Assembly (NCBI RefSeq): GCF_026230105.1
Contig: NC_079484.1
Span: forward strand, 9,067,805 to 9,131,804
DNA: 64,000 nt
From: Diorhabda sublineata
Taxonomy: Eukaryota; Arthropoda; Insecta; Coleoptera; Chrysomelidae
Reading direction: 5' to 3'
Shown here: one piece after another, positions 32,697 to 43,170 of the stretch
Numbering within the stretch: position 1 is the stretch's first letter
Layout: each line of letters starts with the position of its first letter
Program-made: the position numbers and the translations under genes
Notes under the pieces: model-generated
What the model was told of the DNA's origin: nothing
Seen by the model: only the letters and a program-made list of their open reading frames with translations
The model's database searches: none

Positions 32697-35384
32697 TGCT
32701 AAATAAATTGTATCATTAAGTTTGAAAAGTATCAGAATCGTCTGCAGAATTCATCCTACTTAATAATAAAAGGGCCAACCCTCTTTTGATTTGTCACATT
32801 AATCGAAAATAAGGTTTCCTAACCGACTTGTCGTGGAACAGAATTAGGGTGATTTATTGGGGTATAAATCAAGAGTAGAATAAACGTTAAGGTTTCAAAT
32901 TATTATGGAGCTTTATTCCTTTCATTTAACCTTGCACTTGAATTCTTTTTAACAAAAATGCAAAAGAAACGTCTAAAAACAACAGAAAGTCAGTTAATCG
33001 CGTATGTAGGTGACATAATATAGTAAAAGACGAAAAGACAATAATAGAAATAACGTTAAAAGAGTTTGAAGAAAAAGGGTTAAGTAAAAATTAAAAATAT
33101 CTGCAAAAAAACTAAAACAATGAAGACAAAATTGAGAATTAATGATAGGAAATAAACACTTACAAAAAGTACAAACTTCAATTACCTGGGCAGGGGAAAA
33201 TGAAAATAGGGGAACAAAACCAAAGCACCAAACCAAGTATACCAAACAAAATCCTATTAAGAACCAGATTATTGACTAATTAAACAGAGGCGAACATTTA
33301 CAGAACATCAACAAAGATACATAAGAAAATATACAACATATACTATGACGAAAATGGAAGAACAGAAGTTGATGATAAACAAACAAAAAAAAAATTATGA
33401 TAATTATGAATCAAGTGTTGATCGAAGAGTAGGAGTATCGAAGACGGATGAATCAACAAATATGAGAGAAAAAATTGGGAAGATATAAAGAAAAAAATTA
33501 AGGTTATAATATAATGACGTCGCTGAAGCATTTATTGAGACAAGGACCAGAAGGCTATGCAACCAAGCCATCCTGGAGGAAAAATAAAAAAAGATATAAA
33601 TCTAAATAATCAGAAGAGGTGGCCTTACTCAAAGCAGATATTTTAAGACGGAGACAAAGAACAAGAAATTGGGAAAAACTGAGACAAAATGGAGAATATG
33701 TATAATGATGAACAGATCTATAAATTTAAAGCGACGCAAGCTCACATGACATAATAAGCCAGGTAAATATGGGTCCATTATCAAGGAAAACATTCTGGGC
33801 GATGCACAGTGGGGCGAACCTATGCATTTGGTGGACCTAAAACCAATATATGAAATTTCGAATTTCTCCATATTTTTCTGGTGTAGTTGTTCATCTTAGT
33901 TTCCATTATCGTCTCTTTTTTTATAAAAAATACCACAAGTATTTTGATAAACCAAAACATATCGCATAAGAAAATCGCTCCAACTTGCTCAGAAATCTAT
34001 CTCCTTTTTCTTCAAATATTGTCCCATGAATTCCAGTTTTTTTGTTTTTAATGTTTGCTTGTACTTTACGAACGTATTATTGTCTTTAATCCTCATGAAT
34101 TGTGGAAACAAAAAAGTCAATAAAGAAATATTATTCAGTATATAGCATCAAAAGCCATATCCGGAATACCCCGTAACCCTTTTATATGATTGCTTCTATC
34201 AAAGTTTGGAATCATTTTACGACGTCAAATAATAGGGTTCCAATAAAAGTTTCTTCTGGGCCACCCTGAACATCACAATTAAAATTTGATTACAGAAATC
34301 GATTCCTTGTTATAAATAATGGGGGTTTACGTTTAACTTTTGTTAGGCCTTAGAACTACAATGTCCAATAATTTGGTGTTTCGCCGCAGTGTACGATGGT
34401 TTGATTTCGTCCAAGATGTCGGTTAACATTATGCTTCCCTATTTTTTCTGGAACTGGAAACTATTGGGAAACAATCCAGTTGAAAATTGGGTAGGCATGA
34501 ATTTTGGACAACTATTTTGTTTTCCGCTTTTATTAGAAGAAATTGAAAGATCAAACGACGGTGAAAGTAGAACAAAGATAGTGAGAGGGGCTGATGAAAA
34601 TAAATTAGTTACAAGATAATTGGCACGTTAAAGTTTACGGTGATTATTGCATAAATAAATTCGATTAGATCTGACAACACGGCTTCGTCATCGATCTACC
34701 CGAAACAAATTGTTTACAATAATTTCGAACGATGATCCGCATGATTTGATTATTATTTAACCAATTAACAAATGTTACTCGATTAGGAAATAAGAAATAA
34801 TTCCAAGGATTTTATTTCCATTTCGATGAATGGAATGTCGGCGTGTGGGAGAGTTGTGCACGCTAATTTCTAATTGTGGTGAGGCTACGACGAAGCACAT
34901 GTGAAGTATAAACTTAAAAATAAGCTGATTCAGACAGTTTATATTATAGTAGACGTACAGGGTTTAATGGTAGCTTACAAATTTCGGAGTTTGATATGAA
35001 AAAAAAAATAGAATTAGAAAATTTTAATAAGAAATCGATTTTCATTTTGTACTTTTTTGTGTGGTAGTAGTGTAGGAAAATTGGTCGCTGTGTTTCTATA
35101 TCGGAGCCAAAAAGAAAAAAAAAATGATGTTTAGAGGTTAGTTTTCCTTTTCCAATACTTTGTGATTTTGCGCAATTTCTCTCCTCAATGTAGTTTTCTT
35201 TGGTAACACTTCCATGACGTTTCCTCGCTTTTTAAGACCTTGTCTTTGGAAAAACTAACATTTTCGCAAACAATTAAACCTCTCCCGTGTTTTCTTTCAA
35301 TAACTGACATTTATCACTATAATTCACTTAGTTCGAAGGTAGAAATAGCAATGACTGGTTTTTTTGTAGGTTAGGGCGTCCAGT
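32697..35384. other. No recognisable gene; isolated element-end scraps
   Basis: From 33000 to 33850 the plus strand is unusually purine-rich, which makes long antisense frames by chance. At 33810 there is cacagtggggcgaac, and at 34263-34269 an inverted CAGGGTG that may be an IS630-type end, but neither has a partner I can find. A tacagggtttaatggtagc near 34956 may be the 5' end of the IS630 relic that follows. Confidence 0.35.
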
Positions 35385-35645
35385 TTTAGTAGCAATGGCG
35401 CAGTGTACCGTTGCCAATTGCGTTATCGCTGTTGAACATTTGTTAAAAAAGTAATGAATCTGTTATTACTGTTCAACGACTCTTCCGCAAAGAGTTCAAT
35501 GTTCCACGAAATGGTTCGATACCTGATTGCAACACAATACTTCGTTGGGTTGCCTCTTTTCGCACAACTAGATCGGTTATGAAGCAGAAGTCGTCGAGTC
35601 GTCCTCGCACGGCGTGAGAATGTTGACAAAGTTAGGGCGTCATTT
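35385..35645 (+). pseudogene. IS630/mariner-like transposase, N-terminal helix-turn-helix part
   Basis: The frame QCTVANCVIAVEHLLKK, stop, ESVITVQRLFRKEFNVPRNG, then TILRWVASFRTTRSVMKQKS and RPRTA, ENVDKVR gives the DNA-binding N-terminus of a common insect IS630-type family (F-x-x-x-F, then I-L-x-WV-x-x-F-x-x-T-G-S-V, then RPRTV-x-x-x-ENV-x-x-VR). Only the first 85 or so residues are present and one stop interrupts them. Confidence 0.65.
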
Positions 35646-36694
35646 TTTTCAAAGTCCTCGCCGCTTCCCTAGGCTCCAATGAACAAACTCATAAATTGGT
35701 TAATCTACACATTGTATTCTTGTGAGTCCATTTTGTATGTAATCAAAATAAAGCAAATTATACTGATTTGAAATTCATGCGTTCTTTTTGCCATATCCCA
35801 AGTAACACACAGTTTACACTGAATTGTTTTTTAAATAATATGCGGATGCTGTGTGAACAATGTTATAAGTTTTAAAGGTGATCTGAAGAACGTATTAGCT
35901 TATTGTATCTTTCGATGATCGACGTATGTTTTATAAACTTCAAGAAAAATGTTAAACTCATTTAATAATGCTACAAGTACCGTTGTTCGCATCGTTTATA
36001 CACAGAAGCTGCTTTCTGTTTTAAGAGAACTTTTAGAGAAGTTTTATATCTCCGTTACAACTATTCTTGTAACATCCAGAAGATTCGATAGGAATAAATG
36101 AATTAAAGTTATTGGAGTTGGTGAATATACCATTTCAGGTTTATTATATCTGTAGTATGAAGGTTCCATCTATTCAACTTATATTTGATTCATACCACTT
36201 TTTCCATTTTCTAATAAATCATTTGATAGTAGAATGTGATGTCATTCTCAAATCTCAAAAAGAAGTTAGTAGTGATGTCATTTGAGTCTCCTTACCGAAC
36301 TGTTAACTGAGAAAATTACTAAGGGCAGGTTTCTTCACGTTCTAATGAAGTGCTAAATAATTATTAGTCACATAACTTTAGTAGGAACTTTTAATTGTTG
36401 AATAAATGTTTACCGTTTCTTCACCCTAGTTGGTTTGAATCCTAACTAACTAATAAGTATTTGTCACTTTATTATGTATTTAACAAATAGTCTACTGTTG
36501 GTAACACTAAGAAATAAGCGAAAAAACGTTGTTCTATTGACGGTTTCCTATGATTTGTGTTTGTGACAACGATCTGTGCGTAAGTATATTTGGACGTGTT
36601 TTTTTTATTACAAAATTCGCATCAACCGTATACTGGTTATTAGCGATTTAGTAAAGATTAAGGATTTCATCTATGAATATTTGTTAAATTAAAT
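35646..36694. other. No recognisable gene
   Basis: No domain or terminal repeat that I can support. Confidence 0.5.
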
Positions 36695-37145
36695 TTATGA
36701 TAGAGATCTAGGTATTTAGGTCCTAAAATTTCACGTATTGTTCCGAGTGGTAAGAGATATACATTCTGCTATTATGTGTTTTATAGTCAATTTGCAATTG
36801 CAGTTGTTACATTTTGGTTTAGGTTCGCATCAAATAAGTAGCTATGGATCAGTCGCGTATCGCCTAGAACCAGACGTGTTAGAAGAACTTCATCTCAGCG
36901 ATTTTTCGGTAGTATTGACCATGTTTTTACTGAGTCTTTCACTTCACGAAGTTTATATGTGGACGTTGACCATTTGTTCTCCCATTTATTAAGCACTTTA
37001 CGCTTTAGGATTGTTTTAATACCGGCAGCAATTAAAAAGTCTGCCTCTTCGTTTCCTTTTATTCCAATGTGTGAGGGGATCCAACAGAATACTATTTTTT
37101 GTTGTTGTCTTGTATGTTTTGTTAAGGTTAATGTTGAGTAGTCGC
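36695..37145 (-). pseudogene. Jockey-like non-LTR retrotransposon, RNase H and zinc-knuckle tail
   Basis: On the minus strand from about 37110 the frame reads IVFCWIPSHIGIKGNEEADF, the end of an RNase H domain with the conserved His and Asp (W-x-P-SH-x-G-x-x-GNE-x-AD). After that come KVLNKWENKWSTSTYKLREV and KTWSILPKNR, then DEVLLTRLVLGDTRLIHSYL, and after a frameshift PKCNNCNCKLTIKHIIAEC, the CxxC...H...C knuckle. The order is diagnostic of Jockey/I-type elements. Only a few disruptions are needed over 130 codons, so this copy is younger than the other LINE tails here, but the reverse transcriptase is missing. Confidence 0.85.
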
Positions 37146-37217
37146 TAGTTGGGGAAATATGTGTTAAAATTATAGTTTATATTGAAAATAATTGATAAGA
37201 AAGTAAAGAGAAAACGG

Positions 37218-37421
37218 TCAAAAAATTTCATCATCGGACAAAAAATTGTAATGATCAATTTTATGACGAGCCGAATAAGCTTGTTCTGAAATTTTCTGTA
37301 TTTCCTCGATCAATTCTTCATCAAACAAATCTTCTAAATATTTCCAAAATGTATATATACAAACAAACCACTTTTGATGTATATTGAAGGTTAAGTTTCT
37401 ATTAAACTCTTTAATTGGCAC
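37218..37421 (-). CDS. Unassigned open frame, acidic C-terminus
   Basis: A 67-codon frame whose text (TFWKYLEDLFDEELIEEIQK, then ISEQAYSARHKIDHYNFLSD) looks more like a real amphipathic protein than a chance frame. I do not recognise the family. It could be a fragment of a mobile element or a terminal exon. It has an ATG but no supporting upstream sequence. Confidence 0.25.
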   Translation of the reverse strand: MPIKEFNRNLTFNIHQKWFVCIYTFWKYLEDLFDEELIEEIQKISEQAYSARHKIDHYNFLSDDEIF

Positions 37422-38635
37422 TTGTGACTACCAAATAACTTATTTGGCAAATAACTCGATTTACTCGGAGGTATACTTTATTAGAAGGTGAGGACACCGA
37501 ATTTTTGGTTATTCAGTAAATAATAGTCAGTAGGGACATTATTAGGAAGTGAAGAAACTAAGGGTTATTTAGAGGTAGAGAACAAAACTTATACGTAGCC
37601 ATATTCTTTCGCCATAAAGTAATTCTGAATGGCGCAAGTGACAATTTTGTTCAGAATAAGTCCATTTTCATGCAATTTGTCATTGATCCTGAAGGAAGTC
37701 ATTAACAGTAAACAGTATTAACATTTTAATATTCTTTTTTGTATTTTTGTATTTTTTGTAATTATTTTAACAGATATCACAGTAAAGTGGTTTTTGTTCG
37801 TAAACTTTGGTGAAAGAATGATCGTTAACGTGATGCACGTGAACGAAATGCAACTGGAATGATAAATACCAAGTGGGAAAATATAATTCTTTACTGATAT
37901 AATTACTGAGTAGTGGTTCATGAGAATAACAAAAAAGCTAGAAAACAGTACTCTTGTGGTATTACAGTAGCCCTATATAATTGTTCTTTTGTGAATGTTT
38001 TGACCACCTCAATAAAACGGTCGAGAAATAAAATCGTCCTATTCCGATAAATAAGAGCTGTTATGTATTTCTAACTATACTGAGCACCGATCAGCTTCCG
38101 AAAATTGTTAGTAAACGATTATTTTTCGTTAATAAAACTAGTTGTGGTACTTGGGACGCCCAATAGCCATTAACTAATTGTTTCGTACCTACAGATGCAG
38201 CTAGGTGATCAAGAAAACGCCGCAAACGAAATTACATGTCATTAGTAGCGACCCTATTCGAAATGTAGGGACTACCTTTGTGATCAATTTACATTCGTCC
38301 CAAATATGGATACATATTATATCAGATCCAGTTATTTACCTGTTTATTACATTATATTTGAGTATTTTTGAGTTCACATAATCAAGATTTTCATTATTTT
38401 TACATTTCTGTTGAAAACGATAAAATTTTCATAGCAGGTCGTGCGGTCCATGAGTTCTTGGCCTCATATAGTATAGACAAGCTTCACAAGAAGTTTCAAC
38501 TTGTTACTTCGATCAATTTTATTATAGTAGAGCTCGAACGACCACTCAGTCAGTTGTATTGAAAAATATCACAAATTAAACTTCGCACCGTTATAAAACT
38601 TTCAACTAAAGAAGGATTAACTGACTACTCCAGAA
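37422..38635. other. No recognisable gene
   Basis: Nothing I can name. The open frame at 38368-38562 runs up to the mariner relic and has no domain. Confidence 0.45.
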
Positions 38636-38639
38636 AACA

Positions 38640-39260
38640 TCAAATTAGTGGAAGAAATTGTTGACTGGTGCCCAAAAACAAAAGAAAATGAAGCACACAA
38701 GGTTCTTCCCAGAAAAAGATCGTACATGAGCATTAAAATATAACAAAATTAGTGCAAGGTGGGTTTCTAAAATTTTCTGCGCAGTGCAAAAGCAGCATAT
38801 CCAAAAGAAAATCCATGGTGTCAGTAAGGAGAGCCAGTGCCAAAAAAGGTCACGAAAAGTGCCAAAAAATTTATGGCTACATTATTTTTAGACTGCGAGG
38901 GTATTTTTTTTATTTATTTTATAGAATCAAATATAATCATAAACGCGGTAACTCTAATATACTAAGGCAGTTGCGTGAAAAAATGATCGAAAAAAGGCTT
39001 GGCAAAATCATCCGAGGTGTGCGCCGTACACGAATGTAACTTCACAAAGATTGAACATCCACCATATGGTCCTGATCTGGCCCCGACCATCTTTTATCTG
39101 TTAGTACGTAATGTAAATTTAGTGAAAAGCTAAGATTACCTTAATAAAGAAATTGTGACAAGTGATGAGCACTCAAAGAAACAACTAATATCAATAGCAG
39201 TATTACCTAATGAAAAGCGAGGAAGTACTACAGCTTGTTTTTATGGGAAACATATCAAGA
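38640..39260 (+). pseudogene. Mariner/Tc1-type transposase relic, family M5
   Basis: The text GEPVPKKVTKSAKKFMATLF then LDCEGIFFIYFIESN gives the strand between the first and second catalytic residues (K-x-MA-x-x-F-x-DC-x-G-I). QLREKMIEKRLGKI follows, and then AVHECNFTKIEHPPYGPDLA and PTIFYLL, the third catalytic region. The second catalytic block (DNA) is deleted, and the third Asp reads Ile (PTIF in place of PSDF). Upstream, from 38590, weaker text includes IVDWCPKTKE. Inactive. Confidence 0.65.
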
Positions 39261-39932
39261 GGTTCTTATAGGCAAACAATGCCCTGTTTGAAAATATATC
39301 CTGTATTACAATCGATCTTAGAGAAGTAATCGAAATTCCTCCAATTATTTCCAATCTTTGTAATCAAACAATATGTAAAAGTACCGGTGCCCCTTAAGGA
39401 ATTCAAAACCGGAATAATTGAAAAAATAATATCAATACGTTAGATTTGTGGTATCAACACATCAAAAAATACAGTGTTTTCCAAATGATGGGGCCCTCTT
39501 GGACCTGGGGCCCGAGGCTATAGCCCCCCAAGCCACTAGCTTAATCCGTACTTTTAAAAGTACCTAGGACTTCTTCAATATTGTACTAGTAGTTTAAGAA
39601 TTGTCAGAAAGTGAATGAAATCTAGAGTTTCTACAATTTTGCAATTTCAAATTTTCATTTTTATTTTAGACAATTACATTGACATAGACCTGAATAAAAT
39701 AAATCTTTTGAACAGCAGTAACATCTGGATGTTGAATGAGAAATAGTCGGCCGTCGTTTTGCTATATATTATACTGAATATAAATAGTGACTGGAATATT
39801 CTAGAATGTGAGATAATTTGACTACCCACTTAAACAAATTATTTCATGAGCGGTAAATAATGTGACTAAAGCAATATCTATTATAAAATTATATATTCTT
39901 AAATTACATATGTGTTAAAAGCAAATAAAATC
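39261..39932. other. No recognisable gene
   Basis: Contains a GC-rich spot (tggggccctcttggacctgg, near 39490) but no element I can name. Confidence 0.45.

Positions 39933-39979
<47 letters not shown>
39933..39979. repeat. (AT)n microsatellite
   Basis: About 23 dinucleotide units, ending 22 bp before the F2 foldback. Confidence 0.95.
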
Positions 39980-39982
<3 letters not shown>

Positions 39983-40001
39983 TTCTTTAATTTCTTACTT
40001 C

Positions 40002-40225
40002 TTAGACCTTTTGATATGTTTATGTTTCTAGTTGTTCTTGATTTTAGGTCTCTTTTGTTTTAGAATTAGTTTTTTGTTATAGTTTTTAAAAGAAAGTTAA
40101 ATTTATGATAAAAACTTGAAGAAAAGTCGGAACGTCAAAAATTTTATCTATCTTTTGAAAATTATTAAAAAACTAATTTTGAAACAGAAGAGACCTAAAA
40201 TTAAGAACATCTAGGAACACCTGAA
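40002..40225. repeat. Foldback family F2, palindromic copy
   Basis: The left arm (tatgtttctagttgttcttg, then attttaggtctcttttgttt and agaattagttttttgt) is mirrored by 40150-40217 on the other strand with about 70 bp of near-perfect pairing. The loop holds the hammerhead-like core at 40104-40142. One arm plus the core equals the single-arm copy at 9215-9352, so this copy is that unit with an inverted duplicate of its first 90 bases. Confidence 0.75.
40104..40142 (+). other. Hammerhead-ribozyme-like motif, F2
   Basis: ATGATAA, then a weak stem (ACTT/AAGT), then CGGAACGTC, then AAAAATTT. It matches in order the minus-strand motif at 9310-9345, where the stem is GACC/GGTC and the box reads GAAACGTC. 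In this copy the GAAA box is mutated to GGAA. Confidence 0.35.
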
Positions 40226-40487
40226 CATGTCTGCATTTGTCAATATGAGGAAAATATATTTCCGCATGCATTAACAAATTCCAGTCATTTTGGACGCTTC
40301 GATTCTGTTTGAAAAAGATTTTTCTGAAATTGGAAAAAAATTTAGTATCAAGTTGTTAATGAATATTTTTTTTGAAATGCATTATGATTACGCAAAAATA
40401 AGAAGAGTTAGGCACTGTAGACGAAGACTCTGCACTTTCATACGCTATTTTCTTTGTTAGTCAGGTACTTCTGGGACCATTCTTGTA
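40226..40487. other. No recognisable gene
   Basis: Short spacer between the foldback and mariner M4 copy 2. Confidence 0.5.
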
Positions 40488-41280
40488 TACGGCTATTAAA
40501 TAACTAGACTGGTTATAAAAAAGGGTTTTATTATAAAAATTATTTTACATACGAATGCTCCCCTTCAATATACTCCCCTTCCTTCGCCATACACCTTTCC
40601 ATACGTTTTTTCCATTGATCAAAGCAGTGCTGGAAGTCTTTTTTAGTGAGTGCCTTTAGGAGCTCTGCCGTTTTTTGCTTTACCGTTTCATCGACTCAAA
40701 TCGGTCCTTTTCAAAACAGATTTTACGGTGTTCGAGCACAGATAACGCGTTATGGGCAGTTGCGTTGTCCTAGTGCAATATTCACGAGTTGTTCTTACAC
40801 AACTCGGGCCGTTTTTTACCAACTCGTTGTCGCAGTGTTGCCAAACTGAGAAATAGTAAATTTGGTTGACAGCCTGACCCTCTGGAACCCATTCACGAAA
40901 ACGTTAATGTCGAAAAAACGATCAACATTTTCTTGAATTTTTAGTTGCTCTCTCGGCCCTCACTAAAGCGTTCACATCATTCAAAAACACGCGCGCGAGA
41001 TAGAGAATTGTCCCCATAGGCCTCTTGCAACAATTTATAGCACTCAGTCAGAGATTGATACGTTGCTCCTGTTTTTCGTAACACATGGTTTTCGGCACGG
41101 GAAAAAAACAAGTTCGTTTCAAACCGCTACTGCACAAATACTATAATAGTGACGGAAACGTCTTTTGGGACGTGCGTAGAAAAGATATCTGGATACCCAA
41201 CGTACTACTCGTTTTTTACCCCACCCGTCTAGAGCGCCCTCTAGGCGTGCAGTCTCGTTTTTTAATAGCCAGACCTCGTA
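40488..41280 (-). mobile_element. Mariner family M4, copy 2, both ends, internally deleted
   Basis: Left end tacggctattaaataactag and right end (inward) tacgaggtctggctattaaa form the terminal repeats, each abutting TA. The transposase runs on the minus strand: LTECYKLLQEAYGDNSLSR-type start near 41050, a KEGRE-like piece, a frameshifted middle, then KQKTAELLKALTKKDFQHCF and DQWKKRMERCMAKEGEYIEG near the 3' end. Total length 793 bp against about 1.3 kb for a complete mariner, so the centre is deleted. It shares the leader and tail with copy 1 at 22418. Confidence 0.8.
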
Positions 41281-41975
41281 TAAATTCATTACTCGGTAAT
41301 AATGATGTTGCTGTATGCAAGCACAATATTTGTATTTGTTTTGCATAGTTTTCAGCAAATATAAACAAAATAAACTGTAAAAAATTTATAAATTTTCTTT
41401 ATACCGTTAAGTAATTCTAAAAATTCCAATGAAAAGAAGTGAAAGTGTCTCGAATGGCAGGTCATAGATAGCAATATCAATCAACTGTAGCTAACAACCG
41501 ATTGCGATTGTCTGGCTGTTTCCATGTTTTCGACCCGTAGCAACAGACCATTCAACGGTAGATATCGTACGCGGTATAAAAATAGCCAACTATTTGCGAT
41601 GTTGTAATTCTAATGACCATTCGTCCAAGCATGTGCTTTTAGAAACAGTGTTGCCGGTAAAATACATTGTGATTAATGTTTTATATCTTAGATTACTTCA
41701 ATACATCAATGTCAAATTGATAAAAATGCGATACCAGTTTTAAAAGTGAAAAATTACTGTAACTGATAGAAAATTAGAATTAAATGAAGACGTCCTATCA
41801 AAACATTAATGATAATGATAAGAACATGGGTAAATGAACCTTACGTATAGGATTAAAGATGAGCGAGGAATGGAGCTCTTGTAGGAGATGGAAGAGGCGG
41901 AATAATATAAGTATACACGATATCCACAATTCAGAGACAAATATCATAAACAATAACTTGAAGAAACGTACTTAA
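41281..41975. other. No recognisable gene
   Basis: Possible upstream continuation of the LINE that follows, but I cannot read a conserved block here. Confidence 0.4.
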
Positions 41976-41979
41976 AACC

Positions 41980-43170
41980 AAGTTTATTGAATCTCTGATC
42001 AGTACTAAACATAGCAAAGGCAATAAACACACTATACCTGTCTTAACCTACAGCTTTGAAGTAATCAGATGGACAGACCCTGAACCTAGAAATTAAAATA
42101 TAAAAACAAGAAAGTACAAGTTCTGAACCTAAACATTTCGCTAGCTTCGAACTGTGTAATCTGATGTTGTACTAATAATTCGAATAAGGAACTTTAATCA
42201 GAGCGGTGGTATAAACCTACAACTACGTCTTGTAGAGAAAAAAACAAAAAACGTGGAAACCTCACAAATGAACAACTGGTCCAGCAATGGAAGATTAAAG
42301 CTTTGAATGGTAAGTACCTGGCAAAAATTGAGGATAAACCTCATATCTCTCTTCAACTAAACTGTATCGATGTGATCTAAAGGAAGCCCAGGAAGCACTG
42401 AAAGCTTTTTTGGATCAATTATTTACAAGAAGCTATGTAAGATCCATAGCAACCATCCTATATTATGCCGATGTTTGTGAAAACGATGAAGATGAAACTT
42501 GAATAAAATAACATGGAAAGAAATTTGTTTTGCTCACGTTGAGGATCTGTAACTAATTGGTTTGAAGTTGCCATTTTGGAAATTTGGTTTTGAAAGGCTT
42601 GGATATGGTTTCTCTCAATAAGTAATCCGATGAATTGTAAAACTAAGCGATACATATCAGTATGTAAGCTGTCAAGATATCGTTGATGCATTTTCCATCA
42701 AAGAATGGACTAGATATACAAAAAAACTCGGTGTTTGAGGCTGAAATCCAATTGGACCCATTTCTCCAGAGATCAATAACTGGCGATGGTAATCAAATAT
42801 GATAATATGAACGCAGACTATCATCGTGGTCGAAGCGTGGTGTTATGTTTGACATCTTAGAAAACTCGTCCAATATTGATTGAATTTGGTTGAGGAGTAC
42901 GTCATATTTGAGGTTTCTCTATACTCCTGTGCTGTGTCGTTTTTTATACGACCCTATATAATAATAATAATAATAACAATGAATATAATCACCAAATCAG
43001 TATACATCTCACAATAATATACAGGAAAAACTGAAAAATACAGAAAACTAATAGAATAGAAAAAAGCATTGTGGAAGATAGAGTTGAGATAATCCCAGTA
43101 ACGGACCATCAGAGTGACTCAGTGACTTCAAAAAACACAACTTACCACAACAGAATATAATAATGGATTG
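41980..43170 (+). pseudogene. LINE polyprotein, region after the reverse transcriptase
   Basis: Frameshifted pieces in order: IAKAINTL then PVLTYSFEVIRWTDPEPRN (the V-L-TY-x-F-x-x-I-x-W motif at the end of the reverse transcriptase), NEQLVQQWKIKALNGKYLAK, QEALKAFLDQLFTRSYVRS and, more weakly, VEIIPVTDHQSDSV near 43090. This order fits the C-terminal half of a repeated LINE type with an L-x-GK(Y/F) segment and an I-P-V-V-x-x-A-x-G-x-I-like end. The (ATA)n run at 42958-42977 lies inside this span. I do not see the catalytic YADD box, so the copy is 5' truncated. Confidence 0.55.
42958..42977 (+). repeat. Short (ATA)n run
   Basis: Six units of ATA/TAA. Such runs are common at LINE 3' ends, but here the coding similarity may continue past it. 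Confidence 0.6.

Noticed and set aside
33805..33840. cacagtggggcgaac as a possible Transib or Chapaev terminus
   Set aside because: No inverted partner or transposase could be found within several kb.
33000..33871. Several minus-strand frames rich in Phe, Leu and Ser
   Set aside because: They are made by a purine-rich plus strand; no motif or homology pattern is visible.
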